Below are positions 1 to 13,100 of a stretch of DNA of 64,000 bases, one piece after another. The position numbers and the translations under genes were made by a program. Source of the stretch: Prinia subflava (Eukaryota > Chordata > Aves > Passeriformes > Cisticolidae); assembly GCF_021018805.1 (NCBI RefSeq), contig NC_086248.1:98107239-98171238 (forward strand), written 5' to 3'. The stretch's first letter is position 1; each line of letters begins with the position of its first letter. The notes below the pieces were generated by a model. That model was not told the origin of the DNA. It was given only the letters and a program-made list of their open reading frames with translations, and searched no databases.

Positions 1-3000
1 ATACACAGTGAACATTTTGGTTTTATTTATTGCCACACTAAGATACCCAGTATGGAAGCATAAATAATACAGTTTAAGTAAACTACCACTTAATGTAGTA
101 ATATTTCAAGATGGATGTGTGGGAAAGGCTTGGAGCTGGCCATGTTTTTAGTCCAGCTTTGCAAATCCAGAGTATTTCTGGACCAACAAACATACAATGC
201 ACGGCCAAGGAACTCTGACATTTTGCAGTTCTGCTCTTGCTGCACACTCAAACAGCAATCACAGAAATCATCTTTTGATCTAAATGTGGGAAAGAGTTCC
301 TGGGCACAGCCATCTGAGTGATGTGACTGTCTGTGACTGTGGGCTGCCACAACTGGCTTTGGACATCACGAAAAAAATCTTTTCTTTGCAGTTTATGAGG
401 CCTTATCAGCCATATTTTTAACATGTCCTCCTAATAGCCCTTTTGGGAGGTACCTTGAAATATGACAATATGGATTTTCAAAATTTAGAAGCCAAACTGC
501 AGAATGAAGTGAGAGCTGAGTCAAGGATGGAGCAAATATATCAGACTAATTTTTTACCTGTTTTTATCAGCTATTTGGGAATACCTGATTTCTGAGGTTT
601 AAGCAATATTACAGACATTTGTTAACATTTCATGTCACTTTATTTAATTTCTCAGATTAGGGATTTGTGAACATACTAGATTAGAAATGCAGAATGTAGT
701 TTATGCAGAGTTAATGCTGATCTTTAAACCTGCCCTTCATCAGAAGTTCCTTTGTAAAAAGAAAAATTAACCAGTTGACTTTTCTGTTAATCATTGTTGT
801 CTTGCACTTGGAAAGGGAAATACCAAATGTCCATTTGAATGTTATTTGCAACTGAAGCCGGTCTTTCCATCTTGCTCTGTAAGATATCTTTTGGCCTGGC
901 ATTGATCTAGAGGGTCTTGCTATAACAAGGCTTTTTCAGTTCTCTTCACCTTCAGCATTTAATTTGTCCATTCAAATTTAAAGTCCTTTTGCTATTCATT
1001 GCCATTCCCATCAGCTGCTTCTACTGCTGTCACTGTTCTCTGAATTCCCCATAACCATTATCCCTGATCAAGTCATAAAAGCAGATATGATACCATCTCC
1101 ACAGGAATGATTTTCATCTAGGTGTGATGAATACCTCTTGCACTGCAATAGCTTGGATTTGAGCCATGCATAATTTTTGCATTAATTATGTCATTACTGT
1201 TTAATTGCTGCAATTAACAGCATCACTTTCTCTGAGCCATCACTGTCATCATATGGTCTCCACTTCATAGCAGGAACCCACCTGTTGGGGCACCCTATAC
1301 TGATGTATGGGGTGTCCAGTAATATCAAGAAGCTGTGCTCACCTGAGCACAGGAAAGGGAGTGTCTGAGCTAATAGCTCTTCTTTGTGAAGGCACCGAAA
1401 ACCCTGCAAGGTGACCTGCAAAATGGTGCCTCTCTGAAATGTTTCTTTTTTATGTCCTTTTTCTGTAGCTTCATATGGCTACACAAAGTACAGGAAATAC
1501 AGAATAAGGTCTCAACCTGAATTTTAAGGAGCTTCCTAAACTCAATTTATATGCCATCAAGACAGTAAGTCATCATCACCTGGAGGAGATGGGCACATTG
1601 TTTAGGAAAGGAAGACCAGGCTGGGACTGAGTGTCAGGAGGCAGACTGATGAGTGTGTGACCACACTCTTCAAAAGCATTGTAGCTGGTCGCCTCATGCA
1701 GAAAGGGATTTAGCTCATTGCTGTTAGGGTGATTTTTCTGGAAGATCTGAGTTCTTCCTACCATCTGGTGAAAATGTCAAATGGTGGACTAATGACAGCA
1801 GTGGTGTCTGGGAGTGCTTTAGGAATCTACCCCCACCTAAACCCCTGCTGCATGTGCAGGGGGGCTCTGTGCAGAGCCAGGGGTGGGTTTGTAAGGCCTC
1901 AGGGCGCCCTGAACCAGATGGAAGCATCTCACAGGTGGGCATGAGACCCTCTGTTTTCATCTCACAGCAGGGCTGGCCACAGCACAAATTGCTACACCTC
2001 CAGGCCACATCTTTGCATTTCTAACTATTTAAGGTAAATTTTTCAACTTTGCTTCTTGTCAGTCTTCTGCACTAAATTAAAATCCATTTGAGATAACAGA
2101 GGGATGGCAGTGCAGCAGGTTATTTGTTAATCCTACAACCTTAACACCTGGAAAAAGCTGCCGGGGCTGGGGTACACTCAGATGAGTATCAAAGTCTGAA
2201 TTTCCATTCTGCAGAGAGGGAAGGGCTTGTTTCCCAAAAGTGATCACTCTTCCAGTAACCTGACCAACCTTGAGAGATTATACAAATGGAAACTGCGTTT
2301 TCTTATTCAGAAGTAAGATTAGCTCTTTAAGGAGAGCCATGCTTTGTGCTGTGGTTGTTGGGCTCGGGAGGCTCCTGACTGTGTGACTCTGGGGTCTCTC
2401 ACTCAGCATTAAACTCTCTGCTAACAGCACCACAGCCGTCATTACCACACGATATCCATCAAGCAACAAGCCCTGGTACCTACATAGCACCAGGAGATTC
2501 TTGTCCAGGAGAAGTGTTCTTCTGCCTTAAACAGGGGTCAGCCATCCCGCTAAATGCATAAAGCTCACTTTACCCAAACACTTATTTTGAGTAAAACAGA
2601 GAGAAATATAACTTCTTGAATTGCTTTTAATTCTTAGTGATTTTTTTTTTTCAATGGCAATACCCCCGCTGGGATTCTTAAGATTGTTGCATTAATCTGA
2701 GTTTGCTTACACAGACAAAACTCACTCAAGCAAAATCACTGCTGATCACTCTGCAAGAGGGAATGATGATGAGGTGACACTTATATGGGCTCAGTTTCAT
2801 GGACATAAACCATCTTCATTGGCTGGAAAAGCTGCCTTGGGAGGAGTTCAACCTTTTCGTGTTTGTTTCAAGCGCTTAGGAGGAAAGGCAGCAATTACAG
2901 AACGTGGCTTTAGGTCACTTAAAGTCACCCAGTGATGAACATTTATGCCACATATTACCAGCCTTATAAACTGCACTGTTCTGTGCCAGTGGTTACCTAC

Positions 3001-3860
3001 TGTATAGGTAATTGTAAAACAAACTCCACATTCCAATTGACACCCTTTCTAATTACATCTCACCTTCATTAGGCTATTAAAGTGATAAATGCTAGCAATT
3101 ACACTGAACTCCAGTGAAAACCCTCTGTCTGTGGTGTGCCCTGACTGTGGTGTGAGTGATTTGCCCAGGAGCCCAGCAGAATTCTAGCAGTGGAGCAAAG
3201 CTCTGAACAAAACAACCCCCAAAAAAGGAAAAAACACGTATTTTTTTCTGAAAAACAGCTCAGCTGATTAGAGGGTATCTGACACCCAAGTCCATGCCCA
3301 GCATCGAACAGCATGGCCAGCCATAAGCAGCAGCTCCTTCTCATTTTAATTAGATCTCTGCAGGAGTGGGAGGAGTGAGTGGATCTGTAACGTGCTTCAA
3401 CATGGCATAAGGTGTTCTCCTTCAGCACTGGTGGCTGTTCTGTGGTTGTCCTTTGCACATTTTGGCCCTCCCGTGTTCTTGCACAGGATATCTCCCTCAC
3501 ATGAAGGGACAGGATTCCTGGGATAGGCATGGATGCCCATCTTTGTCTGTGTGTGTGTGTAGGATTTAAATGTGCACGGTCACCTGTGTTCCAGCTCAGG
3601 TGTGGTCTCTCCTGCATGAGCCAGACATGGGTGGGAAGACAAGAAGCTGCTTTCTGTCACAAGGATGGGACGTGGCACAGCCCTGGATGGTGGGGAAGCC
3701 ATAAGGAGAATTCCAAGGAGTTGAGCTGCCCTGTGGCAGGGGTGCCCTGGCCTTCCTTCCTCCCTGGCAGCCCCTTCTAGAGAGCCAGGGAAAAGAGCTG
3801 GTGATATTTGGGGTGTGGTTTTCTCCGTCTTGAGTGATTTGGGGGAGCAGAGGAGACAGG
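1..3860. other. Intergenic sequence, no gene identified
   Basis: The only suggestive item is the complement of AATAAATAAA at about 22-31, which could be a minus-strand polyadenylation signal. An 86-codon minus-strand frame at 90-350 matches nothing I know. Without similarity evidence I do not call a gene. In mammals the neighbour upstream of CAPN13 is GALNT14. No exon of it is recognisable here. Confidence 0.4.
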
Positions 3861-4100
3861 GAAGGGAAGGGAAGGGAAGGGAAGGGAAGGGAAGGGAAGG
3901 GAAGGGAAGGGAAGGGAAGGGAAGGGAAGGGAAGGGAAGGGAAGGGAAGGGAAGGGAAGGGAAGGGAAGGGAAGGGAAGGGAAGGGAAGGGAAGGGAAGG
4001 GAAGGGAAGGGAAGGGAAGGGAAGGGAAGGGAAGGGAAGGGAAGGGAAGGGAAGGGAAGGGAAGGGAAGGGAAGGGAAGGGAAGGGAAGGGAAGGGAAGG
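3861..4100 (+). repeat. Perfect (GAAGG)48 pentanucleotide microsatellite
   Basis: Forty-eight uninterrupted copies of GAAGG (240 nt), all purine on the + strand and all pyrimidine on the - strand. Absence of any interruption points to recent expansion and probable length polymorphism. A pure mirror-type purine tract of this length can in principle form triplex (H-) DNA. The long open frames across it (EGKGR and PFPSL repeats) are artefacts of the array. Confidence 0.98.
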
Positions 4101-7100
4101 GGCTTTTTTGCTCCAGTGTCTGCAGCAGCTCCTCCCAGCCTGATGTAGGGAAGGAGTGGGGGGGACACCCGCATGGGAGCCTTTCTGTGTGGTCAGGAAG
4201 TGGGGTTTGGGATCACCCTGCAGGTCTGCCCAGTTTCCATCTCGTAGCAAATTTAATTTTAAATCCTCACAATGCTTTGCTACAGCCACACATGCATTTC
4301 AGTGGAGACAGCAGCCAGCCACTGCAGGAGCAGATGTTACTTTTCCTGAGGGGTTGAACCTACCACAGGGATGGAGTGACAGAGATTTGTATTTATTTTT
4401 TAATAAATATGATAACTTCTGCAGACTTTTTCCTGAGGGTTCCTGCAGGGCAACTGCTGTTCCTGCCAAGAGCATACCCTGAGCTGGACACTGGCTTGCC
4501 CAGCTCCTCAGGGATGGTTTCTTGGGAGCCAAACAACTGGGGCTTCCTATGAGTAGCATATTTGCCAGAGAAAGACAGCCAAAGTCACCTCCTCTTATAA
4601 TTTCTGATCTTTGTTTGGACAGATTGAGGTCTTCTCAAATGCAGTTGCTGTCTGAAATTATTTGCTGAATGCAGCCATTAGTCATTTCTGATTTATGAAT
4701 TTTTCAGTCTGTGAGCACCTCAAAGTGAGGTATTTGAGATTCAAAATCCTGGCTGTGCTGATGTGTTGATTAGCTGGTTTGAATGCATTGAGGTACTTAT
4801 GTGTTTCTATTTTGTGACTAAAATGCATGTGACCTTAAAATGTTTTGTACTATTAAAAATAATAAGCCATTAAAATCCTTAATAGTTGGCCTCTGCCTTC
4901 AGAATATTATCCAGAGCTGGGAGGGAGCAGCTGTGGGCTGCTTATTGACAGATGATAGCAGTGAACTTTCCCCCAGCTTCTTTTGACAGGATCAATTTTT
5001 GATATGTACATTTCCTTGCCATATCTTGCAGAAAAACCCTGAGTAAAGCTATCAGCATCTGTTTTATTATTTCTTCCATTGTACCAGAAAAAGACACAGG
5101 TGAAAGGGGATGATTTGTTTTGGTATGAATGCCTTCTCTAATAAGGACTGTTCCTAGCAAAGCTTTCTGCATTTTATTAGCTACAGGCTGGACATTGCAC
5201 TAGTCTGTTGATGTGAAAATTTTGTGAATTTTCACCCAAGTGGTAGAAACTCCATCTGTTTTCAGTGACTTGTGCTACACAATGGGAAATCTGTGTTCTG
5301 TGACTGTTTTTTGCGACTGAACTATTTTCTTAGAATACTACTTTTGAATATATTATTGTCAGAAAAATTATTTAGAGCGCATTTGTAGAAAAGCAACATG
5401 AAGTTAGCAGGAACCTGGAAGAAAACAAACAAACAAACAAACACAACAAAAGAAAACAAGTCTTTTAAAAAGAGGAAAGATAATTTCTCAGAAAAACAAC
5501 ACAGATATTATAAGCCTCTTCCACTGAGGAAGCCTGGTGACTTCAAACAAGGATGTACACAGCCTTCCTGAGCTCCCCTGCCATTCTGAAAGGCAGTCTC
5601 CGACTGCCACCACCCAGTCACCTCCTGGGGATGAGTCCTCTGGGTCACTGGGGGAAGAGAGAGAAAAATCAGTGGGAGATGCCTGGTTATGTGCAAGGGT
5701 GAAGTTCATACCTGGTGTAACTTTCTGTGAAACCAAAGGTGCTGGTGTGTGAGTCTGGGGCAGAGCTGCCTGTGGCCCTGCCCTCCCTGCTGGTTGAGGG
5801 TGTTTGTGAGTGCTTTACTCAATCAAGAATAAACAGATGTGTGTGTGAGTCAAATCTCCAACGCCTCCCTCGGACAATGACAGCAGCAGGAGTCAACAGA
5901 TTGTGTTCCTGTGTTTTGGTGACACCCAGCTTGCTGCCCCTGAGGAACCCAACCCCAGGTAATAGTCAGCAGGTAGAGTCAGTGGACCTGGTCATTGCAA
6001 ATATTTACTTTTCAAGCACTTTTGACATAAATTTTAATAAATGGCCTTGCACAGATGGAGGTGTGACGTAGCATCTTGTGTTAAAACTACCAACATAGGT
6101 GCAGACGAAAGGAAACAGGGAAATGTTCAGGCATGTGGGGTTTTTTTCAGGTCTGTAAATAACCCCAAAAGGTTGCTTTTGCTGGCTGGCAAAGCAGCAC
6201 TATTATTTATTTACCAGATGGCAGCTTGCAGATGCCCATCCCCTCCAGCCTGGATCAGATGCCTTCTTTAGGGCAGAGAAGAAGTTTGTGGTATGGGCAC
6301 ATGGCTCTTGGCCTCAGGGGCAGAGTCAGGCCATTGGCATCTCCTGTGGTATTTAGCAATAGGGATGAAACTTCAGTGTTTGTGCCTTGTTCCTGATGTG
6401 GCCATTGACCCCAGGCAGGGCTAGGGTGTCTCTGCCTTCTCTCAAGATGTGCTCCAGGCTACACTGAAATTATTGGATTATTCTGTCAAAGTCAGTGGCC
6501 TTTGGGTTAGGTCCTGGAGCCAGCAGGCACTTGGGCATGGTTTTATTCAGAAATCCAGGCCTAGAGCTAATCCCTGGTTAGAGAAACAAAATTTTTCAGG
6601 TGTGCTTCTGAGATGGCTCTTAAATTATAAATAGGAATTTATTTTCCAGCTAAATGATTTCTGATTTTGCTTTAGATTGTCTCTCTGTGAATGTTTCACC
6701 AGAAAAATTTTTGTTCTTCCTACTCCCTGTTGATTGAGATGAGAGGGTCTAAGCTGCCTCTAAACTGTCACCAGAGGTAGGGGCAAAAAAGGTGAAGGTG
6801 TGTAATTAAAAGGAGGGGGAGTTTAAAAAAGTGACTGTATCTGCAGTGGAGCTCTGTGGTCTGTGTTGCTGACCAGGTAACACAAGCAGAACCAAGCCAT
6901 AGAAATCTTCATAATACATTATTTTTATCATAATCACTTGGCTTTTCCACTGCTCATAACTATGCTCATTTACAAAATGCCCAGAAATTTATGAAGTCTA
7001 TTAAAAAAAAAAAATTAAAGATTAACTATTCTGAAACTTCCTTGGGTTTTTATATACTCCACAGTTAAAACACAGTAAAATGATTTTAATGATTCCTCAT

Positions 7101-10100
7101 CCTGACACGGAATAATTGTTTGTTCTTACTGTTTGGATTACAGAGGTCTTTGAAGATCCAGTCAAAGGATCAAAGTCTTACTGTGTGAGGCACTGTACAC
7201 ACATAATAAATCTGTGGCCCCAAAGAAGCTACAGGATGGGCTATTTTTCAGTTTTTGTCTCCCAGCAATGCAGTGATGTCTTTTCCCTCTCTCTTTCTCT
7301 GACAGTCCAGTTATTAAGTGCAAAACCCGTCTTTGTGATTTCCTCCAGAGATGCTGCAATGCTGTGTGTAGCCCACAGTTAATGGGACCATCCCCAGTGC
7401 TTTGGCAGGAGGATATAAAGGGAGTGGAGAAGAGGAAGGTAATTCTTTGTTCTAGGAATCCGATCCATCACAGCCCGCGGTATTTCCTGCTCAATACCAT
7501 TCTCTGTCACTCACTGGGGCATAGATTGGGTCAAACACATTATTGTTTGATTCTCCAGCTAATGGCTGCCGAGGCCTGGTCTCAGCACGCTGCAACAAGC
7601 ACAGTAATTGAAATTCAGACTGTGGGAGAGAAAAGGCTTAGTCTTCATTTTAGCACATCACCCACTCGCTTATACAGAGTTTTCTCCTGGATGCAGTAAA
7701 CAAGGGGCTTGATTCAGTATTGCTCCAAAGTCTTATCCTATATTAGTAAAAAAAATATGACAGTACATAGAGATCCCAGCACAGATTGTTTTTAGGTTCA
7801 AAGTGTCTCATCTTTTTGCTCTGGAGAACAAACTTTTGATGGTTCACTGTGGCAGAGTCAAGGTCCCTGATTAGTTCCTGAGAGTTGCTAGATTTGTGTT
7901 GCCTTTTCCATTAGTGAGTCAGGAGAGCTGCTTCATTCAGCTCTGCTCCACTCTCACTCCCTTTCTGCATCTCCCTGTGGTTCACCAGCATCAGAGTAGC
8001 TGGAGAAATCAGGTGTCTGGGAGAGGGACAAGACTCTTCTCACCAGGTGGGCTGAGGGAGGGATGTGACTGCTTCTCATTCAGCTCTTGCTCCCTCTTAA
8101 ACCCTCTCTTATATTGGTGTTGATATAGTGAGATTAGTGATTTGGTCTGGGATTTTCTTATAAGTTCACCAAATTTAAAATTAACAAGTTCTGTTTCAGA
8201 AAAAATTAAAATTGAAAATGCACCAGGAATCGAGGCACTATCATGTTGTTTTCCAGTCCATCTTTACTCTCCTGAGTGCTTCCCAGCATGGTGTTGTGCC
8301 AGTTCTTCTCATCTCAGTGGGAAACAATCATTTCCAAGTCTGTCTCACCCTAGGGCTGGTCTTGCTGAGCTTTGTCCTTTCCTAGTGTCCCTCTTTCCTT
8401 CCAGGCATTACCTTACATTTTACACTTTTTTTACTGGATGGAATAATTTTCACAGAAGTCATTCTCTGTAAATTACCTGAGACTCTGCCCTTCTTTTTAC
8501 AGTCTTGTATATTTTGGCCCTGTTACTGTCCTGTGACTGTTACACATAGCCTCCTGTGTTTGACCATGGAATTAGAGAGTTTAGTTCTTCTCTTCCTCCA
8601 CCCCCAAGAAGAAGGAAGCATTTAGAAATGTAGTGCAGTTCAGCTGGACAAGTTAAAGGCAGTGTCTTATTACATTGTAGAATATAGATAATCAGTGAGG
8701 AACATTAGTTGAAATGTCAATGAAATGTGACAGAAACATTCACTAGGGACCATATGCTGTTCTCTGCACTGGCATCTCACTCTGAGCCCTAGCTAAATGC
8801 CTTATCTAGCTATTTAAGGTATTTAATTAATACCTCAGATAGAGTACCAATCCTCATTTTTCCATGTACTGATAGGGCAGAGCAAAGAGAGCAGCCCTGT
8901 TATCAAAGCACACCGTGCGGCTCTGAGAGGAGCCTTTCATCCAGACAAAAGCACTCAGGGCTGGAGCTGCTCTGAGACAGGAAAAGGGAGCCTGCTGCCA
9001 GCACAGTGTAGGGACAGAGGGCATGGGGCAGGGGCAGCCTGGGAAAGGTTGTGGCAGCTGCCGTGCCTGCACTCTGCAGGCGTGTGGCAACCAGGTGGAA
9101 AAGGAGAGCAGAACACACAGAGCCTCTCCTTTCAAGGGAGCTGCAGTGATGTGCTGCTCTGTTAGTCCATGCAGGTCCCAGCAGGCACCCCACAGCTCTT
9201 GGGATGCAGAATCTGGGGAGGGCAGCTTTCTCCATCAGGGATTTGTATGTTTGAACCCAGGCTGGTTCCTGATGCTGTGATGCTCAGGGTGGCTGCCCCC
9301 GGGAGGGACCACTGGGCTCTGTGCCTCGGGCTTTCCACTTGTGCTCTACAACTTCACCACTTGATCTTTGCTTCTTTCAGCTCGGGTGGGATTCAGCCTT
9401 TCACATATCCTAGAGCACCCACCAGAGCTGTTCTGCAAAGGAACAAATGCTCTCTCCTTCCAAGTCTGTACAGTTATTAGAAGTTCATCCTGGTAAATGC
9501 CTAAACACTTTCTGTACAAGACCATCTTGTTGCTTTTTTTTCCTCCCTCTCTTGACAGCAGGCCTCAGCAGCACAACTGTCTCAATTACTGGAGGAGACC
9601 ACTTCTGTCTGTAGCTCTTCTCCATGGATTTGCCACCCTTCCTGTGCCTTTCAAATCAGAGGTCATATTCTCCTTTGGTTTGGGGCTGAACAAATGCAGT
9701 CTCCAGACTAAGCTGAACAGCCTTCTTTATGGGCAGGGTTTTGCTTTTCACTTGTGTCATTTGGATGAGCAAGCTCAGGTGCATCTGGCTACAAAGTCAT
9801 CAGGATGAGAAAACTCAGCCTGGTGATGTTTTAGGTTCTTTGGGGTTTTTTACTCTCCAGCTCAGTGATGTTGGCAAGTGCTGATGCTGTTACAAAAGCT
9901 GTGATATGGCTCTTCTCTTGGCCAAAATAATTCTTAGACACCAAATGGGTCTTTCGTGAGTGGGGTACAAAGTGTGGACTGCTTTTTTCAGAGGAGAAGC
10001 ACCTGGTTTAGGTACCCTGTGTATTCCAGGGAAACACAGCATGATCCTGGGAGCCTTGCACCATGCTCCCTGGGGCTGCAAGGAGAGATGCCTGCCGTCC

Positions 10101-13100
10101 TGGCCAGAAGGCAGAAAAGGTCTGTACCACTCTTACCTAACGTGGTAACTGAGGTGAACAAAATGTTTTTCTGACATTACCATCAGGTCTGTAGGTATCT
10201 CACCATGCTCTTCCAAGACAGCCTTTCTTTTTAAACTGCCTAGGTACCTTGCAGGTGTGTGTGCTTGGGCACTACTTCTTCAGGAGAGGTCACCTCTGTT
10301 GGATCAAGGGAAGATGGAGCTAGAGTCATCAAAAACATATGATTTCTGGTTTTCTAATCTTTTAAATTTGCAGGGATTTGGTGATGGAGCTTTAGTCTGA
10401 GAGATTAATTCAATTTCTCTTTCTATGCCATTATCTGTGTTTCGTGGAGCCAGTATGTTCAAACAGTGGCCAGCACTGTCAGCACACAGCACAGGTACTG
10501 TGTGGGGGAGAAGCTCCAGCAGCATTCTTCAAGGACAAGGGCAGGGTGTCACATCCATGACCTGCAGCCAACTCATGGTCTTATTTCCCCTGTGACAGTA
10601 TTAGCGTTTGCCATAATTTAGCTTCAGATCCCTCTGCACTGGTTTGATATCAACCCCATTTTCAGGTTTGGGGTACGTGCTGAAGGACATGGAATCCCAG
10701 AGGAGCTGTCTGGCTTGTCTCAGGTTGTAGCCCTTAATTTCTCTGGGTGTTGGATGTCTTGTGGGAGTGAGGAGGAGAGGTAGAATGCCAGCAACAACAA
10801 CAAGGAGGAAAGGTGGGATGCCAGCAATACACGCTTGTTGGCACTTTACAAATGGCAACATGTCAAGGAAGAGGACGCTGTGCTGTGCTGTGCAGTGCGT
10901 GTCAGTGGTCAGCGAAGGCAGAGGTGAGGACTGAGAACCTCAAATGTTTTTAATAAGCTGTTGGAATGAGCTGCAGGCCAAGGATTCTCCTTTAGAGGAT
11001 GGTGGGAATGTTTCTGGAAAACAAGCCAATGTGAGACCGTCACAATCTGTTCACACCAAGACAAAAACAAAACAAAAAAGCGTGAAATAAATTTTCTCAT
11101 ACCCACAGGGCTTGAACGAGGCTGGAGGCAGAAATGCCAAATAAGGGCTAATATGCTGATGAAAACAAGAACTTCATTTTGATGTGCCTTCCACGAAGGG
11201 CTGTCTCTGGGACCCAAAGCTGCTTATGAAGAGGTAGATCAGGGACACCAAGGAGAGAGGAATAAAAGTGCTCCTTCACTTACCTTTCCAAAAGTTGCTA
11301 GCAAGGTTTGGCATAGCACAACAGCAGTGCTCTGACCAGATGGGAGTCTGCGTCGCTTGCAAGCACAATGTCATGATGGTTCTGTTTAAAAAATGTTTTG
11401 ATGTTACTCCTGATGATACGATGGGCTTATTCTCAAGGAAAGTTTCACTGCTGGCTGCTGAGGGGCCAAACTTTTGTAGAGGTTTTGTTGAGATTCAGTA
11501 TCCAAAATGCTGTCATATTCTGTTTCTCATTCGAATGAAAAACAAAGTCCAAAATTACACGGGAAATCACATTCTTAAAAATAATGTCAGACCAAATGCA
11601 GAGAGCTATTGCAATAACACTTGAAATCTTTTTTACATTGCAGTGTTAAAGCTTCTGGATAATGCAGAGATGAGCCTGAAGTGATGGGGTTTTCATAAGC
11701 AAAAATTGCAACTATTGCAAAATCAGAATGGAGCCCAATGGCATTATTGAAATGTTTGTGTCTTTCTCATGGTGAAAATTCATTGTTAGTGTCTTTCATG
11801 TTTGATAGAATTGCATTTTTCTGAAGGAAAAATATTCCATTGGGAAATTCTAGTGCTAATATGGGTGTCGGTTTTGGGCTGCCTATTTTTTTATTTTTAT
11901 TTTTATTCTCAGAGAATTCCCACTGTGGTTCTGAGCTCAGTGGATATTTCTTCTGAAAACAGGGCTCTGGAGAGAGATATTTTTCAAACCAAATTCCCCC
12001 TCCCCCAAGTGGCAGTAGGATCTAGCTCTGTGGATTCATTATGTACTGTTAAGCAGCTGCCACATTTCACTCCGGCAACAGTTGTACTTCATTTATGAGC
12101 AAAATGATTCATATGTGAATATGGCAAAAGTGCTGCAGCTCGTGGTGAATTTGCACTGAGGAGCAGCTCGTGGGTGAGGATTGGGTAAAAACAGATGCTG
12201 AAGTAGGACTTCGTTACTTGCCTGATAGTTTTTACAGTCATAAAAGTTTATGTTTTAGAAGGGCAGGTCCTGCCAGAAATAGGAATGCATAAACACAGAG
12301 CAAAGGAGCTTGTTTATGACTAATATTAATCATAGCTCCCTGCATCTTGTGTAAGAGAAGCAAATAAATGGTAACACTTGACCTATATACAAAATTATGA
12401 ATGAGGAAATGATTGATAGTATTCTTACATTAGTCCCATAATGCAAAAACAGTGGGATGCCCAATCACTGCAGCAAATGTGACAATGATTGAAGCATGAT
12501 TCCTCTTTTACACAAAACCTATGTTTGTTCACTACCCTGGAAAATTTCCCAGCCTGTTTCTTTTATTTACCATGGTGTAAATTAGGAGCCTTTCTGCTAA
12601 AACGAGTGCGATCTTCATGGGGGTAAGAACTGCAGAAGTAAGAAATTAAGGCATACGTCTGAAGCGTTGCAAAAAATAACAAGTCTTAATACTTCAGTGC
12701 AGAAGCTCTGTGGGTGGAGTGAGGAGAGTTCCCTTTCTTAAGGCCAAGGCTTTCACTGATGCTTGGGCAAAGTTATGCAGTTCCTTCCCAGGCAGCCTGG
12801 GAAGATGAAGCAAAACTCGCTGCTTCAGACATGCTGATGGCTGCTGTGCTGGTTTTAACTGGCTTAGAGTCCATTTGCTTTACAGTGGCTGGTATGGGGC
12901 TATAGTTTGGATTTGTGCTGAAACCAGTGTTGACAAGAGAGAGATGTTTTTGTTATTGTTTATCAGTGCTTGCACACAGTCAAGGCCTTTTCTGCTGCTC
13001 ACCCCACCCAGCAGTGAGCGGGCTGGGGGTGCACAGGGAGCTGGGAGGGGACAGAGCCAGGACAGCTGAGCCCTCTGACCAAAGGGACATTCCACACCAC

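Noticed and set aside
90..350. 86-codon minus-strand frame with a possible minus-strand polyadenylation signal to its left
   Set aside because: No similarity to a known protein and no splice or promoter support; the signal is a common AT-rich motif.
3099..3617. Minus-strand 172-codon frame in the upstream region
   Set aside because: No recognisable domain or splice context. Composition is typical of a random frame.
3596..4357. Long open frames across the GAAGG array (EGKGR and PFPSL repeats, up to 192 codons)
   Set aside because: They exist only because a 5-nt repeat has no stop in any frame. No start context, no splice logic and no known protein.
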